The notes under the pieces: model-generated
The model's database searches: none
Told to the model about the DNA's origin: nothing
Seen by the model: the letters and a program-made list of their open reading frames with translations, nothing else
Shown: one piece after another, positions 9,788 to 18,927 of the stretch
How positions within the stretch are numbered: the first letter of the stretch is position 1
Layout of the letters: each line of letters starts with the position of its first letter
Source of the DNA: CALOCN01 sp942491735
Lineage (GTDB): Bacteria; Eisenbacteria; RBG-16-71-46; JABDJR01
DNA length: 64,000 nucleotides
NCBI GenBank assembly: GCA_942491735.1
Contig: CALOCN010000014.1
Span: 124,001-188,000, forward strand
Direction: 5' to 3'
Program-made: the position numbers and the translations under genes

Positions 9788-9978
9788 GATTCCCGGGCCG
9801 GGTTGTGGCAGACTGCCCTTGGCGTTTCGATCCACGCCCAACCTCTTCAGGCTCTCCCCCAGCGAGGGCCCCTGTGAGGCAAAGGGGGGCATACTCCCGG
9901 ATCCGCATCGACGAGCCTTCGTCCGCCGCGGGCTCGCTGCTGGGGAGCGTTGCGCGTGGCCCACGAAGGAGACCGACG

Positions 9979-10674
9979 ATGCCGAAGCAGAAAGACCTCA
10001 AGCGCAAGGTCCGCGCCCGCATGCAAAAGACGGGCGAGTCCTATACCGCTGCGCGTTCCCGCCTTGTGGCGCGAAAGACCGCCTCGCGCAAATCCACTCC
10101 CGCGATTCCCGACAATATCGCCGCGCGGACCGGGCTCGCCGAGCGGGCCGGCATGTCCGACACCGCGGTGGAGTCCAAGACCGGCAAGTCCTGGGCCCAG
10201 TGGGTGCAAGTCCTGGATGGGATCAACGCCGCGTCCTTGCCGCACCGGGAGATTGCCAAGCACCTCGATGATCACTACGACTTCGGGGGCTGGTGGGCGC
10301 AGACGGTGACGGTGGGCTACGAGCGGATCCGCGGCCTGCGGGAGATTGGTCAGCGCCGTGGCGGAGCCTACGAGGCGAGCAAGAGCAAGACGGTTCCGGT
10401 TCCGGTGGGGAAACTCTACGCGGCCTTCACCGCCCCCGCGCGCAAACGCTGGCTGGGGGACATCGACCTCAAGGTGCGCACCTCCACCCGCAACAAGTCC
10501 ATGCGGATCACCTGGCCGGACGACACCTCCCTGCACGTGTACTTCCTGGACAAGGGGCCGGCCAAGAGCTCCGTCCAGGTCCAGCATGTGGGACTGCCCG
10601 GGAAGAAGGACATCGACCGGGTCAAGGCGTTCTGGGAAGATCGGTTGAAAGCCCTCGCCCTGGAGCTCTCATGA
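9979..10674 (+). CDS. DUF4287 / SRPBCC-like protein
   Basis: 231 residues from the ATG at 9979, preceded by GAAGGAG. The N-terminus is basic (KDLKRKVRARMQKTGESYT). The middle carries the DUF4287 hallmark KSWAQWVQVLDG followed by PHREIAKHL and GWWAQTVTVGYERIRG. The last ~100 residues look like an SRPBCC/AHSA1-type fold (KTVPVPVGKLYAAFTAP, KSMRITWPDDTSLHVYF), which often binds small hydrophobic ligands. No function is established. Its stop overlaps the start of the following kinase gene by four bases (ATGA), so the two are translationally coupled. Confidence 0.88.
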   Translation: MPKQKDLKRKVRARMQKTGESYTAARSRLVARKTASRKSTPAIPDNIAARTGLAERAGMSDTAVESKTGKSWAQWVQVLDGINAASLPHREIAKHLDDHYDFGGWWAQTVTVGYERIRGLREIGQRRGGAYEASKSKTVPVPVGKLYAAFTAPARKRWLGDIDLKVRTSTRNKSMRITWPDDTSLHVYFLDKGPAKSSVQVQHVGLPGKKDIDRVKAFWEDRLKALALELS

Positions 10675-13271
10675 CCCCACGACGTCTCGCCCACTACCAA
10701 CTCATCGACAAGATCGGCCAGGGAGGCATGGGCGAGGTCTATCGCGCCCGGGATACCCTGCTGGATCGGGAGGTGGCGATCAAGATTCTCCCCGAGGTGT
10801 TCGCGGGGGAGGCGGAGCGGCTGGCCCGGTTCGAGCGGGAAGCCAAGCTGCTGGCCTCGCTCAACGATCCCGGGATAGCCGCGGTGTATGGCCTGCACGA
10901 AGACCAGGGCACCCGGTTTCTCGCCATGGAGCTGGTGGCCGGAGAGGACCTGTCCCAGCGGATGGCCCGGGGCCGGCTCCCGGTGGACGAGGTCCTGGAG
11001 ATCGCGGCTCAGATCGCCGCGGCTCTGGAGGTCGCGCACGAGAACGGGGTCATCCACCGGGATCTCAAGCCGTCCAACGTGATGCTGACCCCGGACGGCA
11101 AGGCCAAGGTCCTGGACTTCGGGTTGGCAAAGTCCCTGGACCGCGAGCCGGGTGGAAGCTCGTCCCAGGACCTGACCCAGTCTCCCACTCTCGCTGCCAT
11201 GGGCACCATGGGCGGGGTGATCCTGGGAACCGCGGCCTACATGTCGCCGGAGCAGGCCCGGGGCAAACCGCTGGACCGTCGCACCGACATCTGGTCGTTC
11301 GGGGTCATGCTCTACGAGATGCTGGGCGGCCGTCAGCTGTTCATGGGGGAAACCCTCAGCGACACCATGGCCGATGTGCTCAAGGGGGAAATCGACCTGG
11401 GCTCGGTACCGGCACAGGTTCCGGACTCGGTGCGGGCGCTCCTGGAACGTTGCCTGGATCGGGATCCGCGCTCCCGGTTACGGGACATTGGCGAGGCGCG
11501 TCTGGTGTTGGCGAACCCGGGAGATCCTGCGCCTGGTGCCGTTGCCAAACGAACCGGGCCGGGACGGCGCACCGCGTTCGTGGGGCTGGCCGCCGGGTTG
11601 ATCCTGGGCTCCGGGATCACCATGTGGTCGCTGCGTGCGTTCGTGACCCCCGCCGCACCTGGTGCTGAGGCGGAGAAGGTCGTGTTCGAGATACCCCTCG
11701 TGGAGCGCGCCGACGTGGTTCGGGGGGCGATGTCGCCCGACGAGCGGCGCGTGGTCTACACGGACACGGATCAACTCTGGGTACGCGACCTGGATCGGCT
11801 GGACGCACGGGCCATCGCCGGAACGCGGGGGGCGGTGGCTCCGTTCTGGTCCCCGGACGGTGAGTGGATTGGGTACTCCCAGGGGACCCGGCTGTATCGC
11901 ATTCCGTCGGAAGGGGGCGATCCGTTTGTCCTGTGCGATGTCCCCGGGGGCTTGCACGGCTGGGCGGGACAAGCGGTGTGGTCAAGCGATGGTCAGATCC
12001 GGTTCACCCCCGGTGACGGCGGTATCTTCAGCGTATCGGATCAGGGCGGGGATCCGGTCGAGTTGATCGCCCCGGGTGAGGGGCAAACGGATTTCCATCA
12101 GCTCTGTGTCGCGGAGGACGGCACCCTGTTCTTCGTGGCGCACGAGGGGTCGTTCTTTCCGGTCATCCAGGCCCTACGCGACGGGGTGGTCACCGATGTG
12201 CTGCGACTCCCGGAGCACGCTCTGGGCTATCCCCAGCTCTCGCGAGGCCACCTCATCTTCTATCGCGCCCCCAGCAACCGTGGGGTTTGGGCGGTGCCGT
12301 TTTCCCTGGAAGCCCTGGAGACAACGGGCGAACCGTTCCTGATCAGCTCCAACGGCAATCATCCGTTCGCGTCACCCGAGGGGAGCCTGCTCCACTTCCT
12401 CCCCGTTCCCCCGCGTTCCTGTCAGGTGGCCGTGGTCTCTCCCAACGGAGCTCTTGTCCGAGCGTTGGGCGAGCCGGGAATGAACCTGTCGGAGGTCACG
12501 CGCTCCGCGGACGGAAAACAGATTGCCTTCATCCAGAGCGAGGATACCCGTTCGGACCTGTGGGTCATGGACAGCCAAACCGGGGAAAAGCGACGGCTGA
12601 CCTTTGGCCCCGAGCCGACTTCGAACCCGTCCTGGTCTCCCGACGGCAACCGGATCGTGGCCCGCACCGGGGGGCCTGCGCTGGGGAACGCGAAGGTCAT
12701 GACGCGTTCGGTATCCAACGGGAGCGTCGATCTGGACCTGGGACTGGCCACCCGGGCAACCTTTTCGCCGGATGGACGGTGGATCGCCTACACCGGCTAC
12801 AACGCAAACTTCAATCCGTCGATCTGGTACCGGCCGGCGGATGGGTCCGGGGATCCCATTCTCTTCTTCGACTCCGAAGTCGAAGACCTGGATCCCGCTT
12901 TCTCCCCGGACGGCCGCTACCTGTCCTACATGTCGGATGCATCGGGCCGGGATGAGATCTATGTGCGCTCGTTCCCGGATGGGGAGTCCCAATGGCAGGT
13001 ATCCTATGACGGAGGGCAGTTCGCCAAGTGGAGCCCGGACGGCTCCCGGCTGTGCTTCCAGTCCCATGGGGAGTTGTTCCAGGTCACGGTGAGTCGGGTA
13101 TCGGGGTCCATCGCTTTCTCCGCACCCAGCCGTGTCATGGATCTCCGGGGGATCGTGTCCTGGGACACCACGGACAATCCGGGAGAGTTTCTTGTCATTC
13201 GCCTGGAGAACCCGGATGATCACGTCCCCGGTATCGCGGTGACCCTGAACTGGGATGCGGACCTGCGATGA
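10671..13271 (+). CDS. Transmembrane Ser/Thr protein kinase with C-terminal PD40/WD40-like propeller
   Basis: 866 residues. The N-terminal Hanks-type kinase is complete: P-loop GQGGMGEVY near 16-24, VAIKIL with catalytic Lys38, HRDLKPSNV near 129, DFG near 149 and MSPEQARG as the APE equivalent. A proline/arginine linker and one membrane helix (residues ~302-324) follow. A long extracytoplasmic region carries repeated PDGxxIAY-type blades (SPDGEWIGYSQG, SPDGRWIAYTGY, SPDGRYLSYMSD), a TolB/PD40 propeller. This architecture is common for bacterial kinases that sense an external ligand and phosphorylate cytoplasmic proteins. Its start is embedded in the end of the DUF4287 gene, making that protein a candidate partner. 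Confidence 0.93.
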   Translation: MTPRRLAHYQLIDKIGQGGMGEVYRARDTLLDREVAIKILPEVFAGEAERLARFEREAKLLASLNDPGIAAVYGLHEDQGTRFLAMELVAGEDLSQRMARGRLPVDEVLEIAAQIAAALEVAHENGVIHRDLKPSNVMLTPDGKAKVLDFGLAKSLDREPGGSSSQDLTQSPTLAAMGTMGGVILGTAAYMSPEQARGKPLDRRTDIWSFGVMLYEMLGGRQLFMGETLSDTMADVLKGEIDLGSVPAQVPDSVRALLERCLDRDPRSRLRDIGEARLVLANPGDPAPGAVAKRTGPGRRTAFVGLAAGLILGSGITMWSLRAFVTPAAPGAEAEKVVFEIPLVERADVVRGAMSPDERRVVYTDTDQLWVRDLDRLDARAIAGTRGAVAPFWSPDGEWIGYSQGTRLYRIPSEGGDPFVLCDVPGGLHGWAGQAVWSSDGQIRFTPGDGGIFSVSDQGGDPVELIAPGEGQTDFHQLCVAEDGTLFFVAHEGSFFPVIQALRDGVVTDVLRLPEHALGYPQLSRGHLIFYRAPSNRGVWAVPFSLEALETTGEPFLISSNGNHPFASPEGSLLHFLPVPPRSCQVAVVSPNGALVRALGEPGMNLSEVTRSADGKQIAFIQSEDTRSDLWVMDSQTGEKRRLTFGPEPTSNPSWSPDGNRIVARTGGPALGNAKVMTRSVSNGSVDLDLGLATRATFSPDGRWIAYTGYNANFNPSIWYRPADGSGDPILFFDSEVEDLDPAFSPDGRYLSYMSDASGRDEIYVRSFPDGESQWQVSYDGGQFAKWSPDGSRLCFQSHGELFQVTVSRVSGSIAFSAPSRVMDLRGIVSWDTTDNPGEFLVIRLENPDDHVPGIAVTLNWDADLR

Positions 13272-13344
13272 CGATCGAGTTTGTCGAGTATTGGATGTCC
13301 ATCGAGTAGACACGGGTGGGGAGTCCCCAACCGGCGGAGGTTGC

Positions 13345-14070
13345 ATGCGCGCATTTCGAGTTTCGGTCCTGGTCGCCGTCCTGACCCTGGCTCTTGCCGG
13401 CGGGGCCCTTGCCGGCACCATGACCTTCATGGCCAGTGACGACGCCACCATCTTCAGCGAGAGCGGCGACGTAGCCAACGCCCAGGGAGAGTTCCTCTTC
13501 GTGGGCCAGAACAATCAGGGTAACAACCGTCGCGCCCTGGTCCGCTTCGATGTGAGCGCGCTTCCCGAGGGCGCCACCGTGACCGTGGTCACCCTCCAGA
13601 TGGAGATGACCCAGAGTAACGGGGGGGAGATCGCGGTCGCCGTGTTTCCTGTTGAAGCGGATTGGTCCGAGGGCTCCGCGTCCGGGATGGGCAACGGCGG
13701 TGGCCAGGGTTCCCCGGCCCAGAACGGCGATGTGACCTGGACCCGGCGCGAGTGGCCGGGTGTCTCCTGGGCCGCTCCGGGAGGGGATTTCAGCTCCACC
13801 CCGAGCGCCCAGACCGATGTGGACGGTCCGGCCATCTACACCTGGTCCAGCCCCGCCATGGTGACCGATGTGAGGGCCTGGCGCGGGGACGCGGCGCTGA
13901 ACCGGGGTTGGATCCTCATTGGGGGGGAGAGCGCCCAGCAGACCGCCAAGCGATTTGCCAGCGGCGAGAACGCCAATAGCGAGCTGGTTCCCCGGCTGAT
14001 CGTGGAATACGACGACACACCGGTAGAACGGACCACCCTGGGCGGCCTGAAGCGGGAGTTCCATCCGTAG
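13345..14070 (+). CDS. Secreted DNRLRE-domain protein
   Basis: 241 residues from the ATG at 13345 (GGAGG four bases upstream), with a signal peptide ending AGGALAG. The body matches the DNRLRE (CBM96-type) pattern: MTFMASDDATIFSES near the start, RRALVRFDVSALPEGATV, a tryptophan-rich middle (VEADWSEGSASG, VTWTRREWPG), and NRGWILIGGE...AKRFASGEN near the end. Such beta-sandwiches occur on secreted carbohydrate-active or surface proteins. The tail PVERTTLGGLKREF resembles the short TWGxxK tail of the secreted protein at 38888, possibly a shared C-terminal signal. Confidence 0.82.
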   Translation: MRAFRVSVLVAVLTLALAGGALAGTMTFMASDDATIFSESGDVANAQGEFLFVGQNNQGNNRRALVRFDVSALPEGATVTVVTLQMEMTQSNGGEIAVAVFPVEADWSEGSASGMGNGGGQGSPAQNGDVTWTRREWPGVSWAAPGGDFSSTPSAQTDVDGPAIYTWSSPAMVTDVRAWRGDAALNRGWILIGGESAQQTAKRFASGENANSELVPRLIVEYDDTPVERTTLGGLKREFHP

Positions 14071-14110
14071 TATGGTTGAGGGACCCTGGCCGGTTCCCAA
14101 GGAGCTTCCT

Positions 14111-15163
14111 TTGCGATTCCTTTTCCTTGTCCTGCTACTCCTCGGTCCCGCCGCGCCCGCTATTGCCTGTTCCACCTTCTGCGTGGAGGGTGCCTCGGGT
14201 CCCCTGTTCGGCAAGAACTACGACTGGAACGTGGAGGAGGGGTACCTGGTCGTGAACCGGGCGGGTGTCCTCAAGCGCGCGCTCCTGGACGAAGCGCCGG
14301 CCGAGTGGACCGCCCGTCACGGGAGCATCACCTTCAACCAGTACGGTCGGGAGTTCCCCAACGGCGGCATGAACACCGAAGGCCTGGTCGTCGAGCTGAT
14401 GTGGCTCGACGGGAGTGTCTATCCCGAGCCCGATCCGCGCGGCGCGGTGGGCGTGTTGCAGTGGATCCAATACCAGCTGGACACCGCGGCGAGCGTGGAG
14501 GAGGTGCTGGCCAGCGACACCCGGGTGCGCATCGATGGGCGCACCCCGCTGCACTACCTGATCGCGGATGCGACCGGGGACGTGGCCACGGTGGAGTTCC
14601 TGGACGGTCGGATGGTGTCCCACCAGGGCGATGCCCTCCCCTCCCCGGTGCTGACCAACGACCGATACGATCGGTCCCTGCGTTTCCTGGAATCCCACGA
14701 GGGGTTCGGGGGGACCCAGCGAGCGGGACGGGGAAGCGGCTCCCTGGATCGGTTTGTTCGCGCGTCCGCCGCGGTGGCGACGTTGGAGCCGGGCGACGCA
14801 ACGGTCGAAACCGCGTTCGACATCCTGGGGAGCGTGGCCCAGGGGAACGCTACCGTATGGAGCATCGTGTACGACATCCGTGGCCGGGTGGTCCATTACC
14901 GCACGCTCGAGTCGCCGGATCGCCGTTACGTGCGGATGCAGGCCCTGGACTTCGCCTGCGATGCGCTCCCGCTTTCCATTGACCTGGACGCGGGTGGAAC
15001 CGGGGACATGACCGATCTGCTCGCCCCTCTCGATCGCGCCACGAACCGGGACCTGATCCGGTCCAGCTATGCCAAGACACGGCACGTAGGCCCGGTTTCC
15101 GACGAAGCCCTGGACCGGGTCGCAAGCTACCCGGACCGCATGGAGTGCGCGTCCGCCAATTAG
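14111..15163 (+). CDS. Choloylglycine hydrolase-like Ntn hydrolase (C59 family), secreted
   Basis: 350 residues if translation begins at the TTG at 14111, which has AAGGAG at good spacing and opens a clean signal peptide (MRFLFLVLLLLGPAAPAIA). An ATG at 14072 would add a charged, non-signal leader. Cleavage exposes Cys20 in ACSTFC, the N-terminal nucleophile expected of C59 linear amide hydrolases. Supporting motifs are FGKNYDWN, MNTEGLVVELMWLD and NDRYDRSLRFL. Relatives hydrolyse conjugated bile salts, penicillin V or acyl-homoserine lactones. The substrate here cannot be read from sequence. Confidence 0.83.
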   Translation: MRFLFLVLLLLGPAAPAIACSTFCVEGASGPLFGKNYDWNVEEGYLVVNRAGVLKRALLDEAPAEWTARHGSITFNQYGREFPNGGMNTEGLVVELMWLDGSVYPEPDPRGAVGVLQWIQYQLDTAASVEEVLASDTRVRIDGRTPLHYLIADATGDVATVEFLDGRMVSHQGDALPSPVLTNDRYDRSLRFLESHEGFGGTQRAGRGSGSLDRFVRASAAVATLEPGDATVETAFDILGSVAQGNATVWSIVYDIRGRVVHYRTLESPDRRYVRMQALDFACDALPLSIDLDAGGTGDMTDLLAPLDRATNRDLIRSSYAKTRHVGPVSDEALDRVASYPDRMECASAN

Positions 15164-15183
15164 GGGCGCCGGAGGAAGACATC

Positions 15184-15993
15184 GTGAACCCCGACATCTA
15201 TCGCGTGGTCCCCGGGTCCACAGTGGACCTGGCTTCCGTGGACCCTCAGGACAAGACGCTCTACCCGCATCAGAAGAAGGCGGGTAAGGAACTGCTCCAG
15301 GAACAGAACGCCCAGTTGGAGTCGCTGCAGGAACTGCTCTACGCCCAGGGCAAGCACCGGCTCCTGGTGGTGATCCAGGCCATGGACACCGCGGGCAAGG
15401 ACGGAACCATTCGGCACGTGTTCGAAGGCGTGAATCCCCAGGGCGTGAAGGTGGCCTCGTTCAAGAAGCCCAGCGCACGCGAGTTGGCCCATGACTACCT
15501 GTGGCGCGTGCACCAACGGACCCCGGGGCAGGGTGAGATCGTCATCTTCAACCGGAGCCACTACGAGGACGTCCTGGTGGTGCGGGTGCATGCCTTTGTC
15601 CCGGAATCGGTATGGAGCCGACGCTACGATCACATCAATGCGTTCGAGAAGATGCTGGCCGATGAAGGGACGACCATCCTCAAGTTCTTTCTCCATATCT
15701 CCAAGGAAGAACAGAAGAAGCGTCTCCAGGCCCGACTGGACGAACCGGACAAGAACTGGAAGTTCTCCCGCGCCGACGTCGAGGAGCGCAAGCTGTGGCA
15801 CCGGTATACCGAGGCCTACGAGGCGGTTCTGTCACGGACCAGCACGGATCACGCCCCCTGGTACGTGATCCCGGCCAACCGCAAGTGGTACCGGAATGTG
15901 GTCATCTCGGAGATTCTCATCCGTGCGCTCAAGGGGCTGGAGATGAGCTATCCACCCGCCGAGGATGGGCTCAAGGAGATCGTGATCGACTAG
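15184..15993 (+). CDS. ppk2: Polyphosphate kinase 2 family protein
   Basis: 269 residues from the GTG at 15184, with GGAGGA upstream; an ATG at 15145 lies inside the previous gene and lacks a ribosome site. Walker A is in VVIQAMDTAGKDGTIRH, Walker B in VIFNRSHYEDVLVVRVH, and the lid/helical parts (FFLHISKEEQKKR, WKFSRADVEERKLW) are present. PPK2 enzymes transfer phosphate between polyphosphate and nucleoside mono- or diphosphates in the cytoplasm. Class I is likely from the single domain and the MDTAGKDG motif. The gene converges on the DUF4153 gene with a four-base overlap. Confidence 0.93.
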   Translation: MNPDIYRVVPGSTVDLASVDPQDKTLYPHQKKAGKELLQEQNAQLESLQELLYAQGKHRLLVVIQAMDTAGKDGTIRHVFEGVNPQGVKVASFKKPSARELAHDYLWRVHQRTPGQGEIVIFNRSHYEDVLVVRVHAFVPESVWSRRYDHINAFEKMLADEGTTILKFFLHISKEEQKKRLQARLDEPDKNWKFSRADVEERKLWHRYTEAYEAVLSRTSTDHAPWYVIPANRKWYRNVVISEILIRALKGLEMSYPPAEDGLKEIVID

Positions 15994-17792
15994 CGGTCGC
16001 GTCGCAGCAGCAAATCCCCTTGGGCGTACTGCAGATCCGGGCCCTGGTCGCCGAGGGTCCCGTTGAAGGATCGCAGGTGAAACCGGGCGCGAATCCCGGG
16101 GCCGGTTGCCTCCAGGACCATCAGCTCCCCCGGAACCCGGTTGTTTCCGAGGTGTTCCTCACGGCGGGCTTCCAGCCTTTCCAGAAGAGGTTCGAGGGGA
16201 AAGGTCAGCACGGTGTCGCCCGAGGCGCCCTCGAGCAGGAAAAGCGCGTGATCCCACATGCGGTAATCCAGCGTGTAGGCGTCTGAGTCCACCTTGAAGT
16301 GTTGCGGCCATGCGCTCTGGATCCGCACCGCATGATCAAAACCGCGGATATCCAGGACGTGTCCGTCCTCGTGGACGTTGAAGTTGAAGTGGGTGGCGTT
16401 GCGGGAAGCCCAGGGCGGGATGTACTCCAGGTCCAAGCGGGCCAGCACCCGATCCCGGCCCGTTTCCGCCACCGCGTGGGGTTTTCCCGTGAGTGTGTCG
16501 ACGTCGGCCAGCCCGTCCTCGAACCAGTCCCGCAGGGGATCGGAACCATGGGTCTCGATCAGGTAGTCCACGATGTTGCCGATCTCGCGGCGATCATCGA
16601 CCGAAGGGGGCGTGGCGGCGGCGTGCGCCCGCCCGTCGGTGAGCATGTTGTTGGCGGTCAGGAGTGCTTCCAGGCGGTTCTTCTGGCTTCGTTCCGAGAC
16701 CGAGAACGCGCCCCAGGGACCGAATCCGGTAACCAGCGCCAGCGCGCACAACGTGGCGGGGATCACCTTGATGCTGCGCGAGCGGGTGGCGATGGAGTAG
16801 AGGGCAATCCCGGTCAGCCACAGGGCGAGCACGATGAGGTAGTAACGGTTTTCGGTGATGCCGTACTGCTGGACCCGTTTCCAGATGGCCAGCAGCAGCA
16901 TGATGATGGAGGGAAAGAGCGCGATATAGAAACCGCGCGAGTAGGTGGCGATCCACCGGTTTTCCACCCGATCCCGCACCGGGTAGACGAGCAGCAGTGA
17001 CAGGATGCCCACCACCGCGACGCTCGACACCAGATAGCCGATCCACCCGCTGGGCCAGGACTGGGTGATGACGATCTTGCCCATGTAGAGGGTGAGGATG
17101 ACCAGGTAGAGGGTGACGATGGGGACGAGGATGAACTGGCTGAACACCTTGATGGCGGTGGGATAGTCCCGCCGCGTCTCCAGCAACGGTAGGTCCCTGG
17201 GCACTCCTCCCAGGAAGAACCAGGTGTTGAAGACAAAGACCACCGTCACCCAGAGGCGAAAGTAGGCTTTCTCGTCGACATGGATGCCCAGCAACTTGTC
17301 GATCGCCAATAGGGCGATGATGAGCCCCAGATAGAGCACCGCCGAGTACAACGCCGAGACCAGGAAACGCAGGAACAGGGTCCGGTTGTACTGCCAGAAC
17401 CCGTTGGCCTCTCCGCGTCCCAGGTAGGGAAGCACGGCGACGAGCAGGTGGAATCCCACCGCGAGCTGCACCAGACGGCGCGCTGCGACCGGATCCCGCC
17501 AACCCGGGAAGGCGAAGAAGAGAGCGGTCAGGACCGCCAGGCCGACCAGGCTCGCCAGGGCTCCGACTTTCCGCGAGGTGGCCCGCTCGGAGGACACGGC
17601 CAGCGCGAAGAACAGGCTGATGCCGAGGCCGGAGCTGAACAGGAGCCGCATCAACAGCGGCGGTGGATCCCCGTCGTCGAACATGATGATGCAGACGACA
17701 GCCGAGACGATCCCGGCCAAAAGGACCCAGGGGAAGCGGAGCGCGGCCGACCGCGCCTGGGACAGGGCGAGGGAAAGGGACGGAAAGCGCAT
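15990..17792 (-). CDS. DUF4153 polytopic membrane protein
   Basis: 600 residues from the ATG at 17792; a TTG seven codons upstream is possible. About eleven to twelve hydrophobic helices occupy the first ~400 residues. The family-typical segments NTWFFLGGVPRD and a Tyr/Arg-rich stretch ENRYYLIVLALW lie between helices. The C-terminal ~200 residues are soluble and rich in charged and aromatic positions (MWDHALFLLEG, LEPLLERLEARREEHLG). DUF4153 proteins are widespread inner-membrane proteins of unknown biochemistry. The family assignment rests on pattern recognition; no function is proposed. Confidence 0.82.
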   Translation of the reverse strand: MRFPSLSLALSQARSAALRFPWVLLAGIVSAVVCIIMFDDGDPPPLLMRLLFSSGLGISLFFALAVSSERATSRKVGALASLVGLAVLTALFFAFPGWRDPVAARRLVQLAVGFHLLVAVLPYLGRGEANGFWQYNRTLFLRFLVSALYSAVLYLGLIIALLAIDKLLGIHVDEKAYFRLWVTVVFVFNTWFFLGGVPRDLPLLETRRDYPTAIKVFSQFILVPIVTLYLVILTLYMGKIVITQSWPSGWIGYLVSSVAVVGILSLLLVYPVRDRVENRWIATYSRGFYIALFPSIIMLLLAIWKRVQQYGITENRYYLIVLALWLTGIALYSIATRSRSIKVIPATLCALALVTGFGPWGAFSVSERSQKNRLEALLTANNMLTDGRAHAAATPPSVDDRREIGNIVDYLIETHGSDPLRDWFEDGLADVDTLTGKPHAVAETGRDRVLARLDLEYIPPWASRNATHFNFNVHEDGHVLDIRGFDHAVRIQSAWPQHFKVDSDAYTLDYRMWDHALFLLEGASGDTVLTFPLEPLLERLEARREEHLGNNRVPGELMVLEATGPGIRARFHLRSFNGTLGDQGPDLQYAQGDLLLRRDR

Positions 17793-17844
17793 GCCGCTAG
17801 TGTGCTCCCCCAACCGCCGTGGGGCAAGGGGCGACCTCGCGGAA

Positions 17845-18876
17845 TCAGGCGCCTTCGAACCCGGTGAGCACGTTGGCCGTGTTGATCCCGATCGCCTCGA
17901 CCGCGTAGCCCCCCTCCATGACGAACAGGCTGGGCAGACCGAGCCGGCGCAGCCGGTCCCCCAGGCGCAGGTAGTCCTCGCTCTCCAGGCGAAAGAAGGA
18001 GATGGGGTCGTCCTTGAAGGTATCGACCCCCAGCGAGATCACCAGCGCGTCCGGCCCGTGGGCGAGGATACGGTCACAGGCATGTTCCAGGGCCTGTCCC
18101 CACACGTCGTACGCCGTTCCCTCCGGCAGCGGGAGGTTGAAGGTGAACCCCTCGCCCGATCCGTGTCCCGTCTCGTCGGCGTAGCCCAGGAAGTGGGGGA
18201 AGGCATACTGCGGATCGCCGTGCAGGGAGACGACCAGGACGTCCTCGCGTTCCTCGAAGATGGACTGAGTGCCGTTCCCGTGATGGAAGTCCACGTCGAG
18301 CACCGCCACCCGGGCCGCCCCGTCGTCCAGAAAGGCCTGGGCCGCCACCGCCGCGTTGTTGAAGAAGCAGTAGCCGCCAAAGAGATCCGCGGCGGCATGA
18401 TGTCCCGGCGGGCGGCACAACGCGAACGCGCTCCTGGCTCCCGCGGCGATCCGATCCCGCGCGGTGAGCGCGACGTCCACCGCGAGACGGGCCGCGTCCC
18501 AGGTGTCCGCGGTGATCGAGGTCTCGGCCGAGAAAGCGTACTGCCCAAGTCGTCCGTCGATATCCCGGGGCTCCTTGGCCCGCATTCCGCGTGCGGGCCA
18601 AACGGTGGGAATGGCCTCTCCCCCCTCGGGGTGCGCCTCCCGCCAGTCGTGCCAGGCTGCTTCCAGGAACCGCAGATAGGCCGCATCATGGATCCGCTCC
18701 AGCGGAGCCATGCCGTGTGGGGTGGGCGGAACCACGTCCCCCAGGTCGACCTCCCGGATCCGGGCCAGGATCTGCTCCACCCGGGCCGGGCACTCGTGGG
18801 GTGGGATGAGCAGCCCTCCCGAAAGCTCGGTTTGGGCGTTGCGCAGGATGTGTCGGTCGCTGTAGACGGTGAGCAT
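17845..18876 (-). CDS. Histone deacetylase family / acetylpolyamine amidohydrolase-like protein
   Basis: 343 residues from the ATG at 18876 (GGGGA upstream). The zinc hydrolase core is complete: RPPGHHA, CFFNNAAVAAQ, VLDVDFHHGNGTQ, VVSLHGDPQYAFPHF and the C-terminal MEGGY. The N-terminus (MLTVYSDRH...ELSGG) is that of acetylpolyamine amidohydrolases (AphA-like) rather than acetoin-utilisation proteins. It probably removes acetyl groups from polyamines or small amines in the cytoplasm. The reading frame stays open far upstream through the opposite-strand gene, but that extension has no coding character. Confidence 0.92.
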   Translation of the reverse strand: MLTVYSDRHILRNAQTELSGGLLIPPHECPARVEQILARIREVDLGDVVPPTPHGMAPLERIHDAAYLRFLEAAWHDWREAHPEGGEAIPTVWPARGMRAKEPRDIDGRLGQYAFSAETSITADTWDAARLAVDVALTARDRIAAGARSAFALCRPPGHHAAADLFGGYCFFNNAAVAAQAFLDDGAARVAVLDVDFHHGNGTQSIFEEREDVLVVSLHGDPQYAFPHFLGYADETGHGSGEGFTFNLPLPEGTAYDVWGQALEHACDRILAHGPDALVISLGVDTFKDDPISFFRLESEDYLRLGDRLRRLGLPSLFVMEGGYAVEAIGINTANVLTGFEGA

Positions 18877-18927
18877 GCCGATTCCCCGGGTTGGGAGTTG
18901 CGTGACCGGGAGTGTACCCTTCCGGTG

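Noticed and set aside
7766..9964. 732-codon reverse frame across the IPT repeats
   Set aside because: It is an antisense shadow of the tandem repeats, with periodic Gly/His/Arg content and no start site or family.
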